A DNA stretch of 64,000 nucleotides from Duganella guangzhouensis (GCF_009674535.1 NZ_WKJK01000006.1:1-64000); one strand, 5' to 3'. Positions 38,513 to 48,023 are shown, counted from the stretch's first letter. Program-made: numbers and translations. The notes: generated by a model not told the origin, from the sequence alone.

Positions 38513-38618
38513 GTCATTTCCTTTTCTCTTCAGTTGAGTGCCTTGCGGTCACTCGCGGCGGCCATCATAGCCATCCACTTACTCGGTCTCGCGACCGGCT
38601 CAACTCAATTAATGTAAA

Positions 38619-39002
38619 TTACTTCTTAGCTTGCTTGGCGCGCTTAGCACCGTATTTCGAGCGAGCTTGTTTACGGTCTTTAACGCCCTGGGTATCCAGT
38701 GCACCGCGAACCATGTGGTAACGCACACCTGGCAAGTCTTTTACACGACCGCCGCGCAGCAGAACAACGCTGTGTTCCTGCAGGTTGTGGCCTTCACCGC
38801 CGATGTACGAAATAACTTCGAAACCGTTGGTCAGACGCACTTTGGCAACTTTACGCAGTGCCGAGTTAGGCTTCTTAGGAGTGGTGGTGTACACACGGGT
38901 GCACACGCCACGTTTTTGCGGGCTGTTTTCCAGCGCCGGCGATTTGCTCTTCACGACCAGTTTGGTACGTGGTTGGCGAATCAGTTGATTGATGGTTGGC
39001 AT
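38619..39002 (-). CDS. rpsL: 30S ribosomal protein S12
   Basis: A 127-aa protein at the decoding site. Start [20 protein letters not shown]; Lys43 in [11 protein letters not shown] and Lys88 in RVKDLPGV are wild type, so no streptomycin-resistance change is present. It is the first gene of the str operon with its own promoter about 160 bases upstream; the rpoBC genes are not next to it. Confidence 0.99.
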   Translation of the reverse strand: MPTINQLIRQPRTKLVVKSKSPALENSPQKRGVCTRVYTTTPKKPNSALRKVAKVRLTNGFEVISYIGGEGHNLQEHSVVLLRGGRVKDLPGVRYHMVRGALDTQGVKDRKQARSKYGAKRAKQAKK

Positions 39003-39036
39003 CGTTCTAAACCCAACTAAATAACAACATTAACAA

Positions 39037-39053
39037 CCCGGCAAAGTGCCGGG
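39037..39053 (-). other. Hairpin in the rpsL leader
   Basis: A 7-bp perfect stem (39037-39043 with 39047-39053) closes a 3-base loop and is followed on the minus strand by TTGTTAATGTTGTT. It lies 35 bases before the rpsL ATG and could act as an attenuator. Confidence 0.5.
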
Positions 39054-39163
39054 GACATAAAACCTTCTCTCGATCTATTGGGCCTTCGGAGGCGCAAACA
39101 GCCACCCTCATGGAGCAGCCAGATTCAACGTATACGATGTGCAGAATAAATTGAGAACTCGCG

Positions 39164-39192
39164 AGTATAGAGGTAAACGGCAACCTGGTCAA
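39164..39192 (-). promoter_or_regulatory. Sigma70 promoter of the str operon
   Basis: On the minus strand TTGACC (39187-39192) and TATACT (39164-39169) are spaced by 17 bases, a near-consensus promoter, followed by CGCG. The leader would be about 155 bases. Confidence 0.85.
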
Positions 39193-39299
39193 TCTATTTC
39201 GCGGTCGGAAAGGCTTGCGGAAGGCAAGCAAACACTAGCTGAAAGGCGCTGAAACACTTGATAATAGCAAACAATATCATCGTTCCCGCCACCTGCCGA

Positions 39300-41270
39300 A
39301 TGCGATCCCTGCTGCGCCCCGCCCCGCTGTTTGTCCTTGCCAGTTATCTACTGCTATCGCTGGTGCCCTGCGTGCCCTTGTTGCTTGGAAAGCAAGTACC
39401 GGAGCTGACGCACGTGCTGGTGGTGGAACTGCTGGCCTGGCTGGCGGTCTGGGGCGTGCTGCAGCGGCCGGCCTGGTTCCACTGGCTGCTGATTCCCGCC
39501 TTCCTGGCGCTGCCGACCGAAATCTATCTGTTCATTTACTACGGCCAGGGCATTTCCACCCACCACCTGGGCATCATTGCCGAAACCAGTCCCAAGGAAG
39601 CGATGGAATTCCTCGGCCGCAAAGTCTGGCTGATGGCGGCCGTGCTGCTGGGGGTGATCGCCTGGTGGATCGCGGTGCAGATCGCGGCGCGGCGTAGCCC
39701 GATGCTGGCCTGGCGCGGCAAGAGCCGCTGGGTGGCGCTGGCCATCCTGGCGCTGCTGGCCGCAGTGTGGGCCTATGGTTGGGAATTCGGCGTGCGCGCC
39801 AAGCCGCCGACACCAGCCGTCCATGCCAGCGCCAGCAAGGCAGCGCCCGCCGCCCCGGCCGCATCCGCCGGCTCGGCCATCGGCTCAGCGCTGAGCTCGG
39901 CGTTGCGCTATGTCGGCGTCACTTCGGCCGATAGCACCTCGGCCAGCGAGGAGGAAGCCTCGGAGGAAGAAGACGCGGTGGAGGACAAAGACCCGGAACA
40001 CGCCGCCATCGCCGGCGCCAACCGCACTGGCTGGCATTGGGCGGCGCTGCCATGGCGACTGCGCTCGCCACTGGGTTTCAGCGATTTCGCCTCGTCGTGG
40101 CCATTCGGCCTGACCGCGCGCGGCATCGATTTCTATAAAGAGCGCGCTTACCTGGCCGAGCTGGGCCAGCGCAGCCGCAGTTTCACCTTCAACGCGCATC
40201 AGCCGGAAAAGAACGACACGCCGGAAATCGTCATCCTGGTGATTGGCGAATCGTCGCGCTATGACCGCTGGGGCATCAACGGCTACAGCCGCGACACCTC
40301 GCCGCTGCTGAAGCAGGAGGCCAACCTGGTGACGCTGCCGGACGTGATCACCTCGGTGTCGGCGACACGCTTGTCGGTGCCGGTCATCATCTCACGCAAG
40401 CCGGCCATGCAAAGCCTGAAGGACGGCTTCTATGAAAAGTCGTTCCTGACCGCGTACAAGGAAGCCGGCTTCAAGACCTTCTGGCTGTCCAACCAGATCT
40501 CGTTCGGCCAGTTCGACACGCCGGTCTCGGTGTTCGCCAAGGAGGCCGACGTGATCCAGTTCATGAACCTGGGCGGCTTCACCAACAACTCCAATTTCGA
40601 CCAGATCCTGCTGGAGCCGCTGCAGCATGCGATGGCCGATCCATCACCCAAAAAACTGATCGTGCTGCACACGCTGGGCAACCACTGGAACTACAGCCAG
40701 CGCTATCCGAAGGAATACGACAAGTGGCAGCCATCGCTGTTCGGCATCGACAAACCGGTCTACACCGACCTGAAAATCAAGCCGCAGCTGAACAACAGCT
40801 ACGACAACTCCATCCTGTATACAGACTGGTTCCTCTCGCAGGTAATCCACCAATTGAAGGATGCGCAGCAGCTGACCTCCATGGTCTACGTGGCCGACCA
40901 CGGCCAGACCTTGTATGACGGCAGCTGCAACCTGGCCTTCCACGGTCATAACACACAGTTTGAATTCCACGTGCCGGCCATGGTCTGGTACTCGGATGAA
41001 TACAAGGACCGCTATCCGGAGAAAGTGCGGCAGCTGCTGCGTCACCGCAAGGCGCGGCTGGCGACCGAGAACATGTTCCACACGCTGCTGGACCTGGGCG
41101 ACATTCAGTACGACGATCAAAAGCTGGAATGGAGCTTCCTCAACAAGCAGTTCAAGCAGCACAAGCGTTACGTTGACAGCTACGGCTGGTCCAACTACGA
41201 CAACGCCAGCTTCAAGGGCGATTGCCGCGAGGTGATCGACAAGGGCAAACCACTCAAACAGGAGAAGTAA
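39300..41270 (+). CDS. Phosphoethanolamine transferase-like membrane enzyme (sulfatase fold)
   Basis: About 656 aa. Five hydrophobic segments in residues 5-165 anchor it in the inner membrane. The periplasmic alkaline-phosphatase/sulfatase-type domain starts near 300, with metal-binding Glu in LVIGESSRYDRWGINGYS, the nucleophile region TSVSATRLSVPVII, and the metal site YVADHGQTLYDG then HGHNTQFEF. This family moves phosphoethanolamine to lipid A or other glycolipids. Between the two parts is an unusual linker rich in Ala then Glu (EEEASEEEDAVEDKD). The ATG at 39300 gives a natural membrane N-terminus; a TTG at 39258 is possible. It is translationally coupled to the next gene. Confidence 0.85.
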   Translation: MRSLLRPAPLFVLASYLLLSLVPCVPLLLGKQVPELTHVLVVELLAWLAVWGVLQRPAWFHWLLIPAFLALPTEIYLFIYYGQGISTHHLGIIAETSPKEAMEFLGRKVWLMAAVLLGVIAWWIAVQIAARRSPMLAWRGKSRWVALAILALLAAVWAYGWEFGVRAKPPTPAVHASASKAAPAAPAASAGSAIGSALSSALRYVGVTSADSTSASEEEASEEEDAVEDKDPEHAAIAGANRTGWHWAALPWRLRSPLGFSDFASSWPFGLTARGIDFYKERAYLAELGQRSRSFTFNAHQPEKNDTPEIVILVIGESSRYDRWGINGYSRDTSPLLKQEANLVTLPDVITSVSATRLSVPVIISRKPAMQSLKDGFYEKSFLTAYKEAGFKTFWLSNQISFGQFDTPVSVFAKEADVIQFMNLGGFTNNSNFDQILLEPLQHAMADPSPKKLIVLHTLGNHWNYSQRYPKEYDKWQPSLFGIDKPVYTDLKIKPQLNNSYDNSILYTDWFLSQVIHQLKDAQQLTSMVYVADHGQTLYDGSCNLAFHGHNTQFEFHVPAMVWYSDEYKDRYPEKVRQLLRHRKARLATENMFHTLLDLGDIQYDDQKLEWSFLNKQFKQHKRYVDSYGWSNYDNASFKGDCREVIDKGKPLKQEK

Positions 41271-42010
41271 TGGGCATCCGCATCGCGGCGGCACAAGCAC
41301 CATCGGTGGCGGGCGACATCGCCGCCAATCTCGTCATCCATCTGCGTTTTATCACGGCGGCGCGCGCCGAGGGCGTGCAGCTGCTGCTGTTCCCCGAGCT
41401 GTCGCTGTGTGGTTATGAACTGCCGCTGCTGGGCCAGTGCGCGCTGTCGCCGCACGACACACGCCTGGCCGCCTTGCGCGAGGCGGCGGATGGCATGACG
41501 GTGATCGTGGGTGCGCCGTTGATCGAGGCCGGCGCGGACAAACCGGGCATCGCCACCATCACGCTGCGGCCGGATGGCAGCACCACCGTGTATCGCAAGC
41601 AGTACCTGCATGCCGGCGAAGAGGTGTACGTGCAAGCCGGCGACAAGGGCGCCACCGCACATCTGCTGCATGGTCAGCATTATGTGGAAGCCATCTGCGC
41701 CGACACCACCCATGCGGCACACGCGCAGGCAGCGGCGCAGGCCGGAGCCTCGTTGTACGTGGCCGGGGTGCTGATTTCGGAGGGAGGTTATGCGGCAGAT
41801 GAAGCGCTGCTGCGCGGCCATGCGGAAACGCACAATATGGGCGTGCTGATGGCCAATCACGCCGCGCCGTCCGGCGGTTACGCCTGCGCCGGCAAGAGCG
41901 CGTTCTGGGCGCCGGGCGGCGAGCTGCTGGCGCGCGCGCCCGGTCCAGGCGATTATCTCGTCATCGCGGAAGAAAACGGCGGCTGGCAAGGCCGCGTGGT
42001 GGCACTCTAA
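41270..42010 (+). CDS. Carbon-nitrogen hydrolase (nitrilase superfamily)
   Basis: A 246-aa cytoplasmic hydrolase of amides or nitriles. The Glu-Lys-Cys triad is present: Glu43 in FPELSLCGYE, Lys110 in YRKQYLHAGEE and Cys143 in EAICADTTH. The start ATG overlaps the stop of the upstream gene (TAATG) and GGAG lies just before, so translation is coupled. The substrate is unknown; the link to a phosphoethanolamine-transferase-like enzyme is unusual. Confidence 0.9.
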   Translation: MGIRIAAAQAPSVAGDIAANLVIHLRFITAARAEGVQLLLFPELSLCGYELPLLGQCALSPHDTRLAALREAADGMTVIVGAPLIEAGADKPGIATITLRPDGSTTVYRKQYLHAGEEVYVQAGDKGATAHLLHGQHYVEAICADTTHAAHAQAAAQAGASLYVAGVLISEGGYAADEALLRGHAETHNMGVLMANHAAPSGGYACAGKSAFWAPGGELLARAPGPGDYLVIAEENGGWQGRVVAL

Positions 42011-42013
42011 AGA

Positions 42014-43630
42014 TCAGCGCAGTGCCAGGCGGCCGGCAACGCGGCCGCCACTGACCGCGCCATCCGCATCACCTATCTTGAAGATGCTGACGGTCTGCTG
42101 CAGCTCAGACGCCTGATCCTGCAGCGACTGCGTGGCCGCCGCAGCTTCTTCCACCAGCGCCGCATTCTGCTGCGTCACCTGGTCCATCTGCGCCACCGCC
42201 TGGTTGACTTGATCGATACCCTCGCTCTGCTCACGGCTGGCGACCGCGATCTCGCCCACAATCTGCGTCACCTGATGCACATTGCCGACCAGCGTGGTCA
42301 TGGTGTTCCCAGCCTGCTCGACCAGATTGGTGCCCAGCTGGATCTTCTGCACCGAATCATCGATCAGCACCTTGATTTCCTTGGCCGCCGACGCCGAGCG
42401 CTGCGCCAGATTGCGCACCTCGGTCGCCACCACCGCGAAACCACGGCCCTGCTCCCCGGCGCGCGCCGCTTCCACCGCCGCGTTCAGCGCCAGGATATTG
42501 GTCTGGAACGCGATGCCGTCGATCACGCCGGTGATATCCACAATCTTGCGCGACGCCTCGTTGATGTCGTTCATGGTCGACACCACCTGCGTCATCACCT
42601 CGCCGCCCTGCGCCGCCGTCGACGACGCGCCCTCCACCAGCGAGCGCGCATGCTGCGCGTTGTCCGAGTTCTGCTTGACGGTGCTGGTCAGCTCCTCGAT
42701 CGAGGCGGCGGTTTCTTCCAGCGAGCTGGCTTGGGTCTCGGTGCGCGACGACAGCTCCATATTCCCCGCCGCCAGTTCCTGCGAACCGGTGTTGATGATG
42801 TCCGCGCCCTGGCGCACCCGGCGCACGGTCGACAGCAGATCGCCCTGCATGCGCTGGATTGCTTTCAGCAGACGCTGAATTTCGTTATCGCCATCGGCAT
42901 GGACCGGCACCGTCAGGTCGCCGCTGGCCACACGGTTCAACTGATCGACCGCGCTTTCGAGCGGGCGCAGTACCGTGGCGCGCAACATCAGGTGGGTCGC
43001 GAACACCACGCCCAGCGCCAGCAGCAGGCCAAGCGCCACCAGCCACATCACCAGGCTATATTCGCTGGCGCGCTTCTCGGTCAGCTCATTCATCTGCTCA
43101 TCGCCCAGCTTCTGGAATTTTTCCAGCAGCGTCGAGAACGCGGCGCCGGTCGGCGTCAGTTCCTTGACGTTGATGGCGGAATAGGCCACCGAGTCACCCT
43201 GCTGCAGCGCCGACGAAGCGCGGTCCAGCACCGCCGACAGTTTGCGGCCGGCGTCGATCAGATCCTTCTTCAGCTGTTCATCCTCGCCGGGATAGGTCGG
43301 CATCTTGTCGAATTTATCGAGGAAATCCAGCGTGCGCTGGTAGGATTTTTGCGACGTGGCCAGCGCGGATTCGCGCACCTTTTTGTTTTCTTCGGTCTTC
43401 TCGCTTTCCATCAGCACCGTGTAGACCCGCACCAGCGCGGAACGGGTCCGGGTGGTGTCTTTGTAAGCGTCATTGATGGTGATGATCTGGCGCGCGATCC
43501 GATGCACGTGCGAGATCGATTGATTGGATTGCTGCAAGGCGTAAATGCCCAAACCTGCACCTGCGAGCAACATTGCCGTAAACAACACAAGCACACTCAG
43601 CAGGCTTGCCCGCACCGTAATTTTATTCAT
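42014..43630 (-). CDS. Methyl-accepting chemotaxis protein (Tar-like)
   Basis: A 538-aa transmembrane chemoreceptor. TM1 is about 9-31, followed by a periplasmic four-helix ligand domain (about 35-188), TM2 (about 192-212) and a HAMP domain. The cytoplasmic part has [20 protein letters not shown], then the conserved tip [17 protein letters not shown], and [15 protein letters not shown]. No CheR-binding pentapeptide is at the C-terminus (ends VAGRLALR). Upstream, 43640-43681, is a nested inverted repeat around a TATAGT element. Confidence 0.95.
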   Translation of the reverse strand: MNKITVRASLLSVLVLFTAMLLAGAGLGIYALQQSNQSISHVHRIARQIITINDAYKDTTRTRSALVRVYTVLMESEKTEENKKVRESALATSQKSYQRTLDFLDKFDKMPTYPGEDEQLKKDLIDAGRKLSAVLDRASSALQQGDSVAYSAINVKELTPTGAAFSTLLEKFQKLGDEQMNELTEKRASEYSLVMWLVALGLLLALGVVFATHLMLRATVLRPLESAVDQLNRVASGDLTVPVHADGDNEIQRLLKAIQRMQGDLLSTVRRVRQGADIINTGSQELAAGNMELSSRTETQASSLEETAASIEELTSTVKQNSDNAQHARSLVEGASSTAAQGGEVMTQVVSTMNDINEASRKIVDITGVIDGIAFQTNILALNAAVEAARAGEQGRGFAVVATEVRNLAQRSASAAKEIKVLIDDSVQKIQLGTNLVEQAGNTMTTLVGNVHQVTQIVGEIAVASREQSEGIDQVNQAVAQMDQVTQQNAALVEEAAAATQSLQDQASELQQTVSIFKIGDADGAVSGGRVAGRLALR

Positions 43631-43706
43631 CCTGCCTCCAAATTTTGGTATTTCTGAACAGAAACACTATACCAAATTTCGAAGTTTTGTGAGCTCAAAA
43701 ATAACT

Positions 43707-44171
43707 TTATGCGGGCTTGTGTACCATCAGCCAGTAGACAACCAGCAACGCTGCGAAAGCGGGGCAGCCCAGCGCGGTCCAGATCTTTTCGTAGCGCCAA
43801 TAGCGTGATGGCAGCGGCTCGCCGTTACGGGCGGCGCCGATCGCCATGTCGCGCATACGCAATTGCAGCCACACCACCGGCAGCCAGCAGGCGCCGGCCA
43901 GCGCATACAGCGCGATCGACCAGACGATCCAGTTGGAACTCAGCGGGAAGCCGGCCAGGTGGATCATCCATAAACCCGACAGCGGCTGGATGATGACCGA
44001 GGGCGTGGTGAACCACCAGTCCGCGCGCGCCACCAGCCGCGTGACTTCGGCAATCGCGGCCACGTTGCGGGTGCGATTGGTGAAGAACATATAGAAAGCC
44101 GTGCCGAAGCCGGTGCCGAACATCAGCGTGGCGGACAGGATGTGCAGCCATTTGATCGCCAGGTAGTCCAT
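43707..44171 (-). CDS. DUF2269 family membrane protein
   Basis: A 154-aa protein with four transmembrane segments. It begins MDYLAIKWLHILSATLMFG with conserved His10 and has FYMFFTNRTRNVAA, DWWFTTPSVIIQPLSG and the end LLVVYWLMVHKPA, all as in DUF2269. Last gene of the GbsR-led operon; its ATG overlaps the upstream stop (TAATG). Confidence 0.9.
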   Translation of the reverse strand: MDYLAIKWLHILSATLMFGTGFGTAFYMFFTNRTRNVAAIAEVTRLVARADWWFTTPSVIIQPLSGLWMIHLAGFPLSSNWIVWSIALYALAGACWLPVVWLQLRMRDMAIGAARNGEPLPSRYWRYEKIWTALGCPAFAALLVVYWLMVHKPA

Positions 44172-45478
44172 TATTTACTCGCTCTCCACATCAGTAACAT
44201 TAACGCCAACAAGGGTAGATTTTTACTCAGGGGGCCGAAGGGGTGCAGCCAGAAGTCGGGCAGGCAGACGCTCATCGCCAGCGTGTAGCCGCCGGCCAGC
44301 GCCAGCTGCAACGCCCACAGCCAGCGGCGCGGACGCAGTAACAGCAGCAGACCGATCGCCGCGTCGGTGAGGCTGGCGGCCAGCAGCGTGGCTTCCTGCA
44401 TGGCGGGCGGCACGCCGCAGGCGTTCAGCCATGCGCGGCTTTCGGCATGCGGCCAGGCGAACCAGGACACGAAAGCGGTCCAAAGCCACAGCGCAACCAT
44501 CGCCAGCGTGATGAGGGGAGCGGCCCAGCTCCACACCGCCGCGATGTGCTGCGCCGGCTGCGCGAAGCGCGCGGGGTCGCGCAGCGAACGGCCTAGCAGC
44601 GCCGCCACCGGCCCCGGCCCCGGCCCCGCATCGGCGGTAATGCCATCATCCGCGATGGCGATGGCTCCGGCGCGCGCGGACGGACTGCTGCGGGCACTCA
44701 ACTCCAGCATCCGCAGCGATTCCGGCGTCAGCGCGCTGGAGGGAGCGCATGCGGCCACGCGGGCGACGAGGCGTGCCACTGGCATCGGCAACTGTATGAC
44801 AAGCGCCGGCGCGGCTCGCATGCCAGCGCGCAGTTCGGCCAGATACGCCGCCATGCTCATCGCGCGCGGCCCGACCGCCGCCAGCTCGCGTGGCGCCTCG
44901 CGCATATCGAGCAGCCGGACGATGATCGCGGCCAGGTCGTCAACGTGGATCGGCTGCACCAATGCCTCATACGCCATCGGCAGCAGCAACAGCGGCAGCG
45001 TGGCCAGTGAGCGAAACATCACGCTGCTCGCCCCCTCGTCGCCATACACCAGCGACGGCCGGATCACTGTGGCCCGCAGGTCACGCGCAAGCAGATCGGC
45101 ATCCGCCGCACCCTTGCTGCGCCAATAGCCAGTCTCCGCATCCGGATGACTGCCCAGCGCGGACAGCTGCACCACGCGCATGCCCAAGCGCTCACACGCC
45201 GCGAACAAGGCCACCGGCGCGGCACGATGCAGACGATCGAAATCCCCGGCACGCTGCTCGCGAATAATGCCAACACAGTTGACCACCGCATCGACGTCCG
45301 CCAGCAACGGCAACCAATCCTGCTCGCGGGTCAGACCGCCAAAATCCGCAACCAGCCAATCCGATTCGCCATCTGGGCGACGGCGACTCATGCCGATCAC
45401 CACATGGCCGGCCGCGCGCAAAGCATGCAGCGCGCGGCTGCCGATCAGGCCAGTGGCACCAGTAATCAGGATCTTCAT
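44171..45478 (-). CDS. SDR (NDUFA9-like) oxidoreductase fused to a DoxX-like membrane domain
   Basis: A 435-aa fusion. Residues 1-250 form an NAD(P)-binding Rossmann domain (MKILITGATGLIGSRALHAL, then VVNCVGIIREQ and VVQLSALGSHPDAETGYWRSKG). Residues 320-430 hold four hydrophobic segments of the DoxX-like kind (LITLAMVALWLWTAFVSWF and later). The ATG at 45478 overlaps the stop of the next upstream gene (ATGA); the open frame further upstream is not used. Probably a membrane-associated reductase or epimerase; substrate unknown. Confidence 0.9.
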   Translation of the reverse strand: MKILITGATGLIGSRALHALRAAGHVVIGMSRRRPDGESDWLVADFGGLTREQDWLPLLADVDAVVNCVGIIREQRAGDFDRLHRAAPVALFAACERLGMRVVQLSALGSHPDAETGYWRSKGAADADLLARDLRATVIRPSLVYGDEGASSVMFRSLATLPLLLLPMAYEALVQPIHVDDLAAIIVRLLDMREAPRELAAVGPRAMSMAAYLAELRAGMRAAPALVIQLPMPVARLVARVAACAPSSALTPESLRMLELSARSSPSARAGAIAIADDGITADAGPGPGPVAALLGRSLRDPARFAQPAQHIAAVWSWAAPLITLAMVALWLWTAFVSWFAWPHAESRAWLNACGVPPAMQEATLLAASLTDAAIGLLLLLRPRRWLWALQLALAGGYTLAMSVCLPDFWLHPFGPLSKNLPLLALMLLMWRASK

Positions 45479-46917
45479 ACGCGCAGGCTGCGCAGCGCAG
45501 CATCCAGTCGAGGGTAGAGGAAGGCATAACCGTCCGCCGTCAGCCGCGCCGGCACCACGCGCTGACCTTCCAGCAGCAGGTCGGCCTGCTCGCCCAACAG
45601 CAGCCGCATCGGCCAACCCGGTGTCGGCATGCCATAAGGACGACGCAACACGCTCGCGGCGACGCGATTGAATTCGCCCTGCGTCAGCGTTTGCGGCGCG
45701 GTGAAGTTATACGCCCCACCAACACTGCCGCCCTTCCGGCACAACCAGGCCATCGCGCCAATGACATCATCCACATGTATCCACGACAGCCACTGCGTGC
45801 CGCAGCCCAACGGACCACCGAGGCCCAGCTTCACCGGCAACAGCATCATCGGCAGCGCGCCCTGCGTGCCCAGCACCAGCCCGAAGCGCATGCGCGCCAC
45901 CTGCACGCCATACGCCTCCGCCCCTTGCGCCGCCTGCTCCCACTCGCGGCACAGATCGGACATGAACACCGGCTGCGGGCTGGCCTGCTCGCTCAATTCA
46001 GCCGCATCACCGCGCGCCTGCACGCCGTAGTAGCCGATGGCAGACGCTGACAGCATCAGCTTAGGCTTATGCTGGGCGGCCGCGATCCACGCCACCAGCT
46101 TGCGCGTCAGCTCCACGCGGCTGCGGCGCAAGACCGCGCGCCGTGCCGCCGTCCAGCGCCAGCCCAAAATGCGCGCGCCGGCGAGATTGATGACCACATC
46201 GAAGCGTCGCGACAGCGGTAACTCCTCCATATCGGCCACGCACTCCACGCGACCATCAAACATCCAGGCCGTCTGACGCGGACTGCGCGTCAACACCGTA
46301 ACGCGATGACCATCGCGCAGCAACGCCCGCACCAAACGCTGGCCGATGAAGCCCGTCGCCCCCGTCAGCAGGAAGCTTTGCTCGCCATCGCCAAAATGCA
46401 GCGCCGGCGCGGCTTGCGGAGCGATGGCGCGTGCCGCGTAAGCATCGCGCAGGCCGGACATGCCTACGCCGATGCCGCACAGCGCAAGGAATACGCTCAA
46501 GTCGCCCTGCGGCTGCCACACCAGTGCAGTCGGCAACGCCATCAGCTCCGGCGTGCCAATGGCCAGCAGCGCGATGAAGGCGCCGCCGTTCATCGCCAGC
46601 ACCGTATGCGTCACACGCTCGGTGGCCGGCAGCAGGCGGGTACGGTCCTCGACCACAAAGTCCCACAGCGTCAACACAATCTCCACGCCGAAAACCAGCA
46701 ACAGCAGCAACGCCCACCCCCCCTGGAACGACCAGCCGGCCAGGCCGATAAACAGCGCGCTGTAGATCGTCGCCCGCACCGCGTGTATCGCCAACTCGCG
46801 CCGCGCCGTCGGACGGCTGGGCAAAGCCTCGGTCAACTCGTGGTGATACAACGTGTCGAAAGCACCGAGACAGCCTTGCGCGGCCATCAACTGCATCGCC
46901 AGCAAATGCGTGTTCAT
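45475..46917 (-). CDS. TIGR01777-type SDR protein with N-terminal membrane domain
   Basis: A 480-aa fusion. Residues 1-165 have about four membrane segments (MQLMAAQGCLGAFDTLYHHE at the start). Residues 180-475 are a YfcH-like NAD(P)-binding domain: FLLTGATGFIGQRLVRALL, DVVINLAGARI, SASAIGYYGVQ, and QWLSWIHVDDVIGAM, with the C-terminal DUF1731 segment (TPGWPMRLLLGEQADLLLEG). ATGA overlaps link it to both neighbours. Function unknown; the operon suggests lipid or quinone-like chemistry at the membrane. Confidence 0.9.
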   Translation of the reverse strand: MNTHLLAMQLMAAQGCLGAFDTLYHHELTEALPSRPTARRELAIHAVRATIYSALFIGLAGWSFQGGWALLLLLVFGVEIVLTLWDFVVEDRTRLLPATERVTHTVLAMNGGAFIALLAIGTPELMALPTALVWQPQGDLSVFLALCGIGVGMSGLRDAYAARAIAPQAAPALHFGDGEQSFLLTGATGFIGQRLVRALLRDGHRVTVLTRSPRQTAWMFDGRVECVADMEELPLSRRFDVVINLAGARILGWRWTAARRAVLRRSRVELTRKLVAWIAAAQHKPKLMLSASAIGYYGVQARGDAAELSEQASPQPVFMSDLCREWEQAAQGAEAYGVQVARMRFGLVLGTQGALPMMLLPVKLGLGGPLGCGTQWLSWIHVDDVIGAMAWLCRKGGSVGGAYNFTAPQTLTQGEFNRVAASVLRRPYGMPTPGWPMRLLLGEQADLLLEGQRVVPARLTADGYAFLYPRLDAALRSLRV

Positions 46918-47534
46918 GCTGCGACCTCTTTAAAGACGCCGGCCTGTGTGAACGTGGTGCCAAACAGCGCATGGCGGATTTCAATGCGGATGTCGAACTG
47001 ATTGCTGCTGTTGTTGCGATGGCAGAGAAAGGTCTTGCCCGGCGTGAGCAGATCCGGCAGCGGAATCCGCACGCCGAGGATGTCCCAGAAATAGCCATCG
47101 CTTTCGAAGTGCAGATTGCCGTCGCGGACATCCAGCAGCAGCTTCATGCCGAGGCCCATGCCGACGTACTCCAACACCTCGCCGCGCGCCGATTCGGCCA
47201 TGTAGGAAGTGAACATCACCGGTTTGCGGGCATTCAGGCGATACAGGCGCTGCTTGAAGATCGACGCGCAGTTGTGCTTCGAGTAGACCTGAATATCGAC
47301 CGGAAAATCGGCATCGTCATACGGCATCAGCGCGCCTTTGATGAAGGGCATGCTGAGATAGCCCAGCAGCTTGCCGAGGCGCGAGCAACGCAGCTCGGAC
47401 AGGCTGCCCGTGTAGAACAGCGGCTTGCCGGGCAAGGGATTCTTATCGAAGCGCGCCTGGATATCCGGATGCAGCTCACGCCAGCGCGCGCCCAATATCT
47501 TCTTGAACAACTCACCTTCCGATGGAATCAACAT
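46914..47534 (-). CDS. DUF4166 domain protein
   Basis: A 206-aa soluble protein with the DUF4166 features: LGARWRELHPDIQARFD near the start, then YTGSLSELRCSRLGKL, LGMKLLLDVRDGNLHFES and a C-terminal beta-rich part. Often fused to or adjacent to TIGR01777-type or saccharopine-dehydrogenase-like proteins in other genomes, as here. The ATG at 47534 shares its A with the stop of the preceding gene (TGATG) and has AAAGG seven bases upstream. Confidence 0.85.
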   Translation of the reverse strand: MLIPSEGELFKKILGARWRELHPDIQARFDKNPLPGKPLFYTGSLSELRCSRLGKLLGYLSMPFIKGALMPYDDADFPVDIQVYSKHNCASIFKQRLYRLNARKPVMFTSYMAESARGEVLEYVGMGLGMKLLLDVRDGNLHFESDGYFWDILGVRIPLPDLLTPGKTFLCHRNNSSNQFDIRIEIRHALFGTTFTQAGVFKEVAA

Positions 47535-47980
47535 CACACAGCCTTTCTTTTACATGCCAGATCCAGTTTGCAAAGCCACAGCAGCGGCGGCAGCATCACC
47601 ATCATGGCGACTGCGTCCAGCCACAGATTGGTCCAGCACTCGGCGCGGGCGGAAATCAGCATGTCCTGCGGCGCCCACACCAGCAGGCCGAGGATCAGCA
47701 TGACCCAGGCATAGGCGTTGCGCTGCTTGTCACCAATGACCACCAGCCCCGCCATCCAGATCGCCGCCGCCTGCACGGTGGGGCCGAACAGAGACAGCCA
47801 CCACACCTGCAACGCCCTGCCCGCCGCCGGCGCCGCGCCGTCAAAGAAGAACGCTTCGATGCCGCGACGATAGCCGTCCGTAATCTCCGCATCCGCGCAC
47901 AGTGGCAACAGCACGCCGGCCAGCAGATGGGCGGCCGCCACCAGATACATCCAACGAACCAGCAACGTTCTTGTGCTCAT
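47534..47980 (-). CDS. Small integral membrane protein in the GbsR operon
   Basis: A 148-aa protein with four hydrophobic segments (start MSTRTLLVRWMYLVAAAHLL; later VQAAAIWMAGLVVIG, YAWVMLILGLLVW, LDAVAMMVMLPPLLWL). A conserved-looking acidic segment GYRRGIEAFFFDG lies in the first loop. No named family recognised. The ATG at 47980 is chosen because an inverted repeat (probable operator) sits 11 bases upstream, as in front of the regulator gene. Confidence 0.8.
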   Translation of the reverse strand: MSTRTLLVRWMYLVAAAHLLAGVLLPLCADAEITDGYRRGIEAFFFDGAAPAAGRALQVWWLSLFGPTVQAAAIWMAGLVVIGDKQRNAYAWVMLILGLLVWAPQDMLISARAECWTNLWLDAVAMMVMLPPLLWLCKLDLACKRKAV

Positions 47981-47990
47981 GATTTCGTCT

Positions 47991-48008
47991 TTTCTGTAAA
48001 AACAGAAA
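47991..48008 (-). promoter_or_regulatory. Operator-like inverted repeat O2
   Basis: Arms TTTCTGT and ACAGAAA with a 4-base spacer AAAA, 11 bases before the membrane-protein start codon, in the only sizable gap within the operon. It repeats the arms and spacing of the site in front of the GbsR-type gene. Confidence 0.75.
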
Positions 48009-48023
48009 TAATTGATTGAAATT

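Noticed and set aside
39007..39231. Minus-strand 74-codon frame upstream of rpsL
   Set aside because: It covers the rpsL promoter and leader and has no family or ribosome-binding site.
45479..45616. Upstream extension of the SDR/DoxX fusion
   Set aside because: It overlaps the preceding TIGR01777-type gene, and MKILITGATG is the natural Rossmann start with an ATGA coupling.
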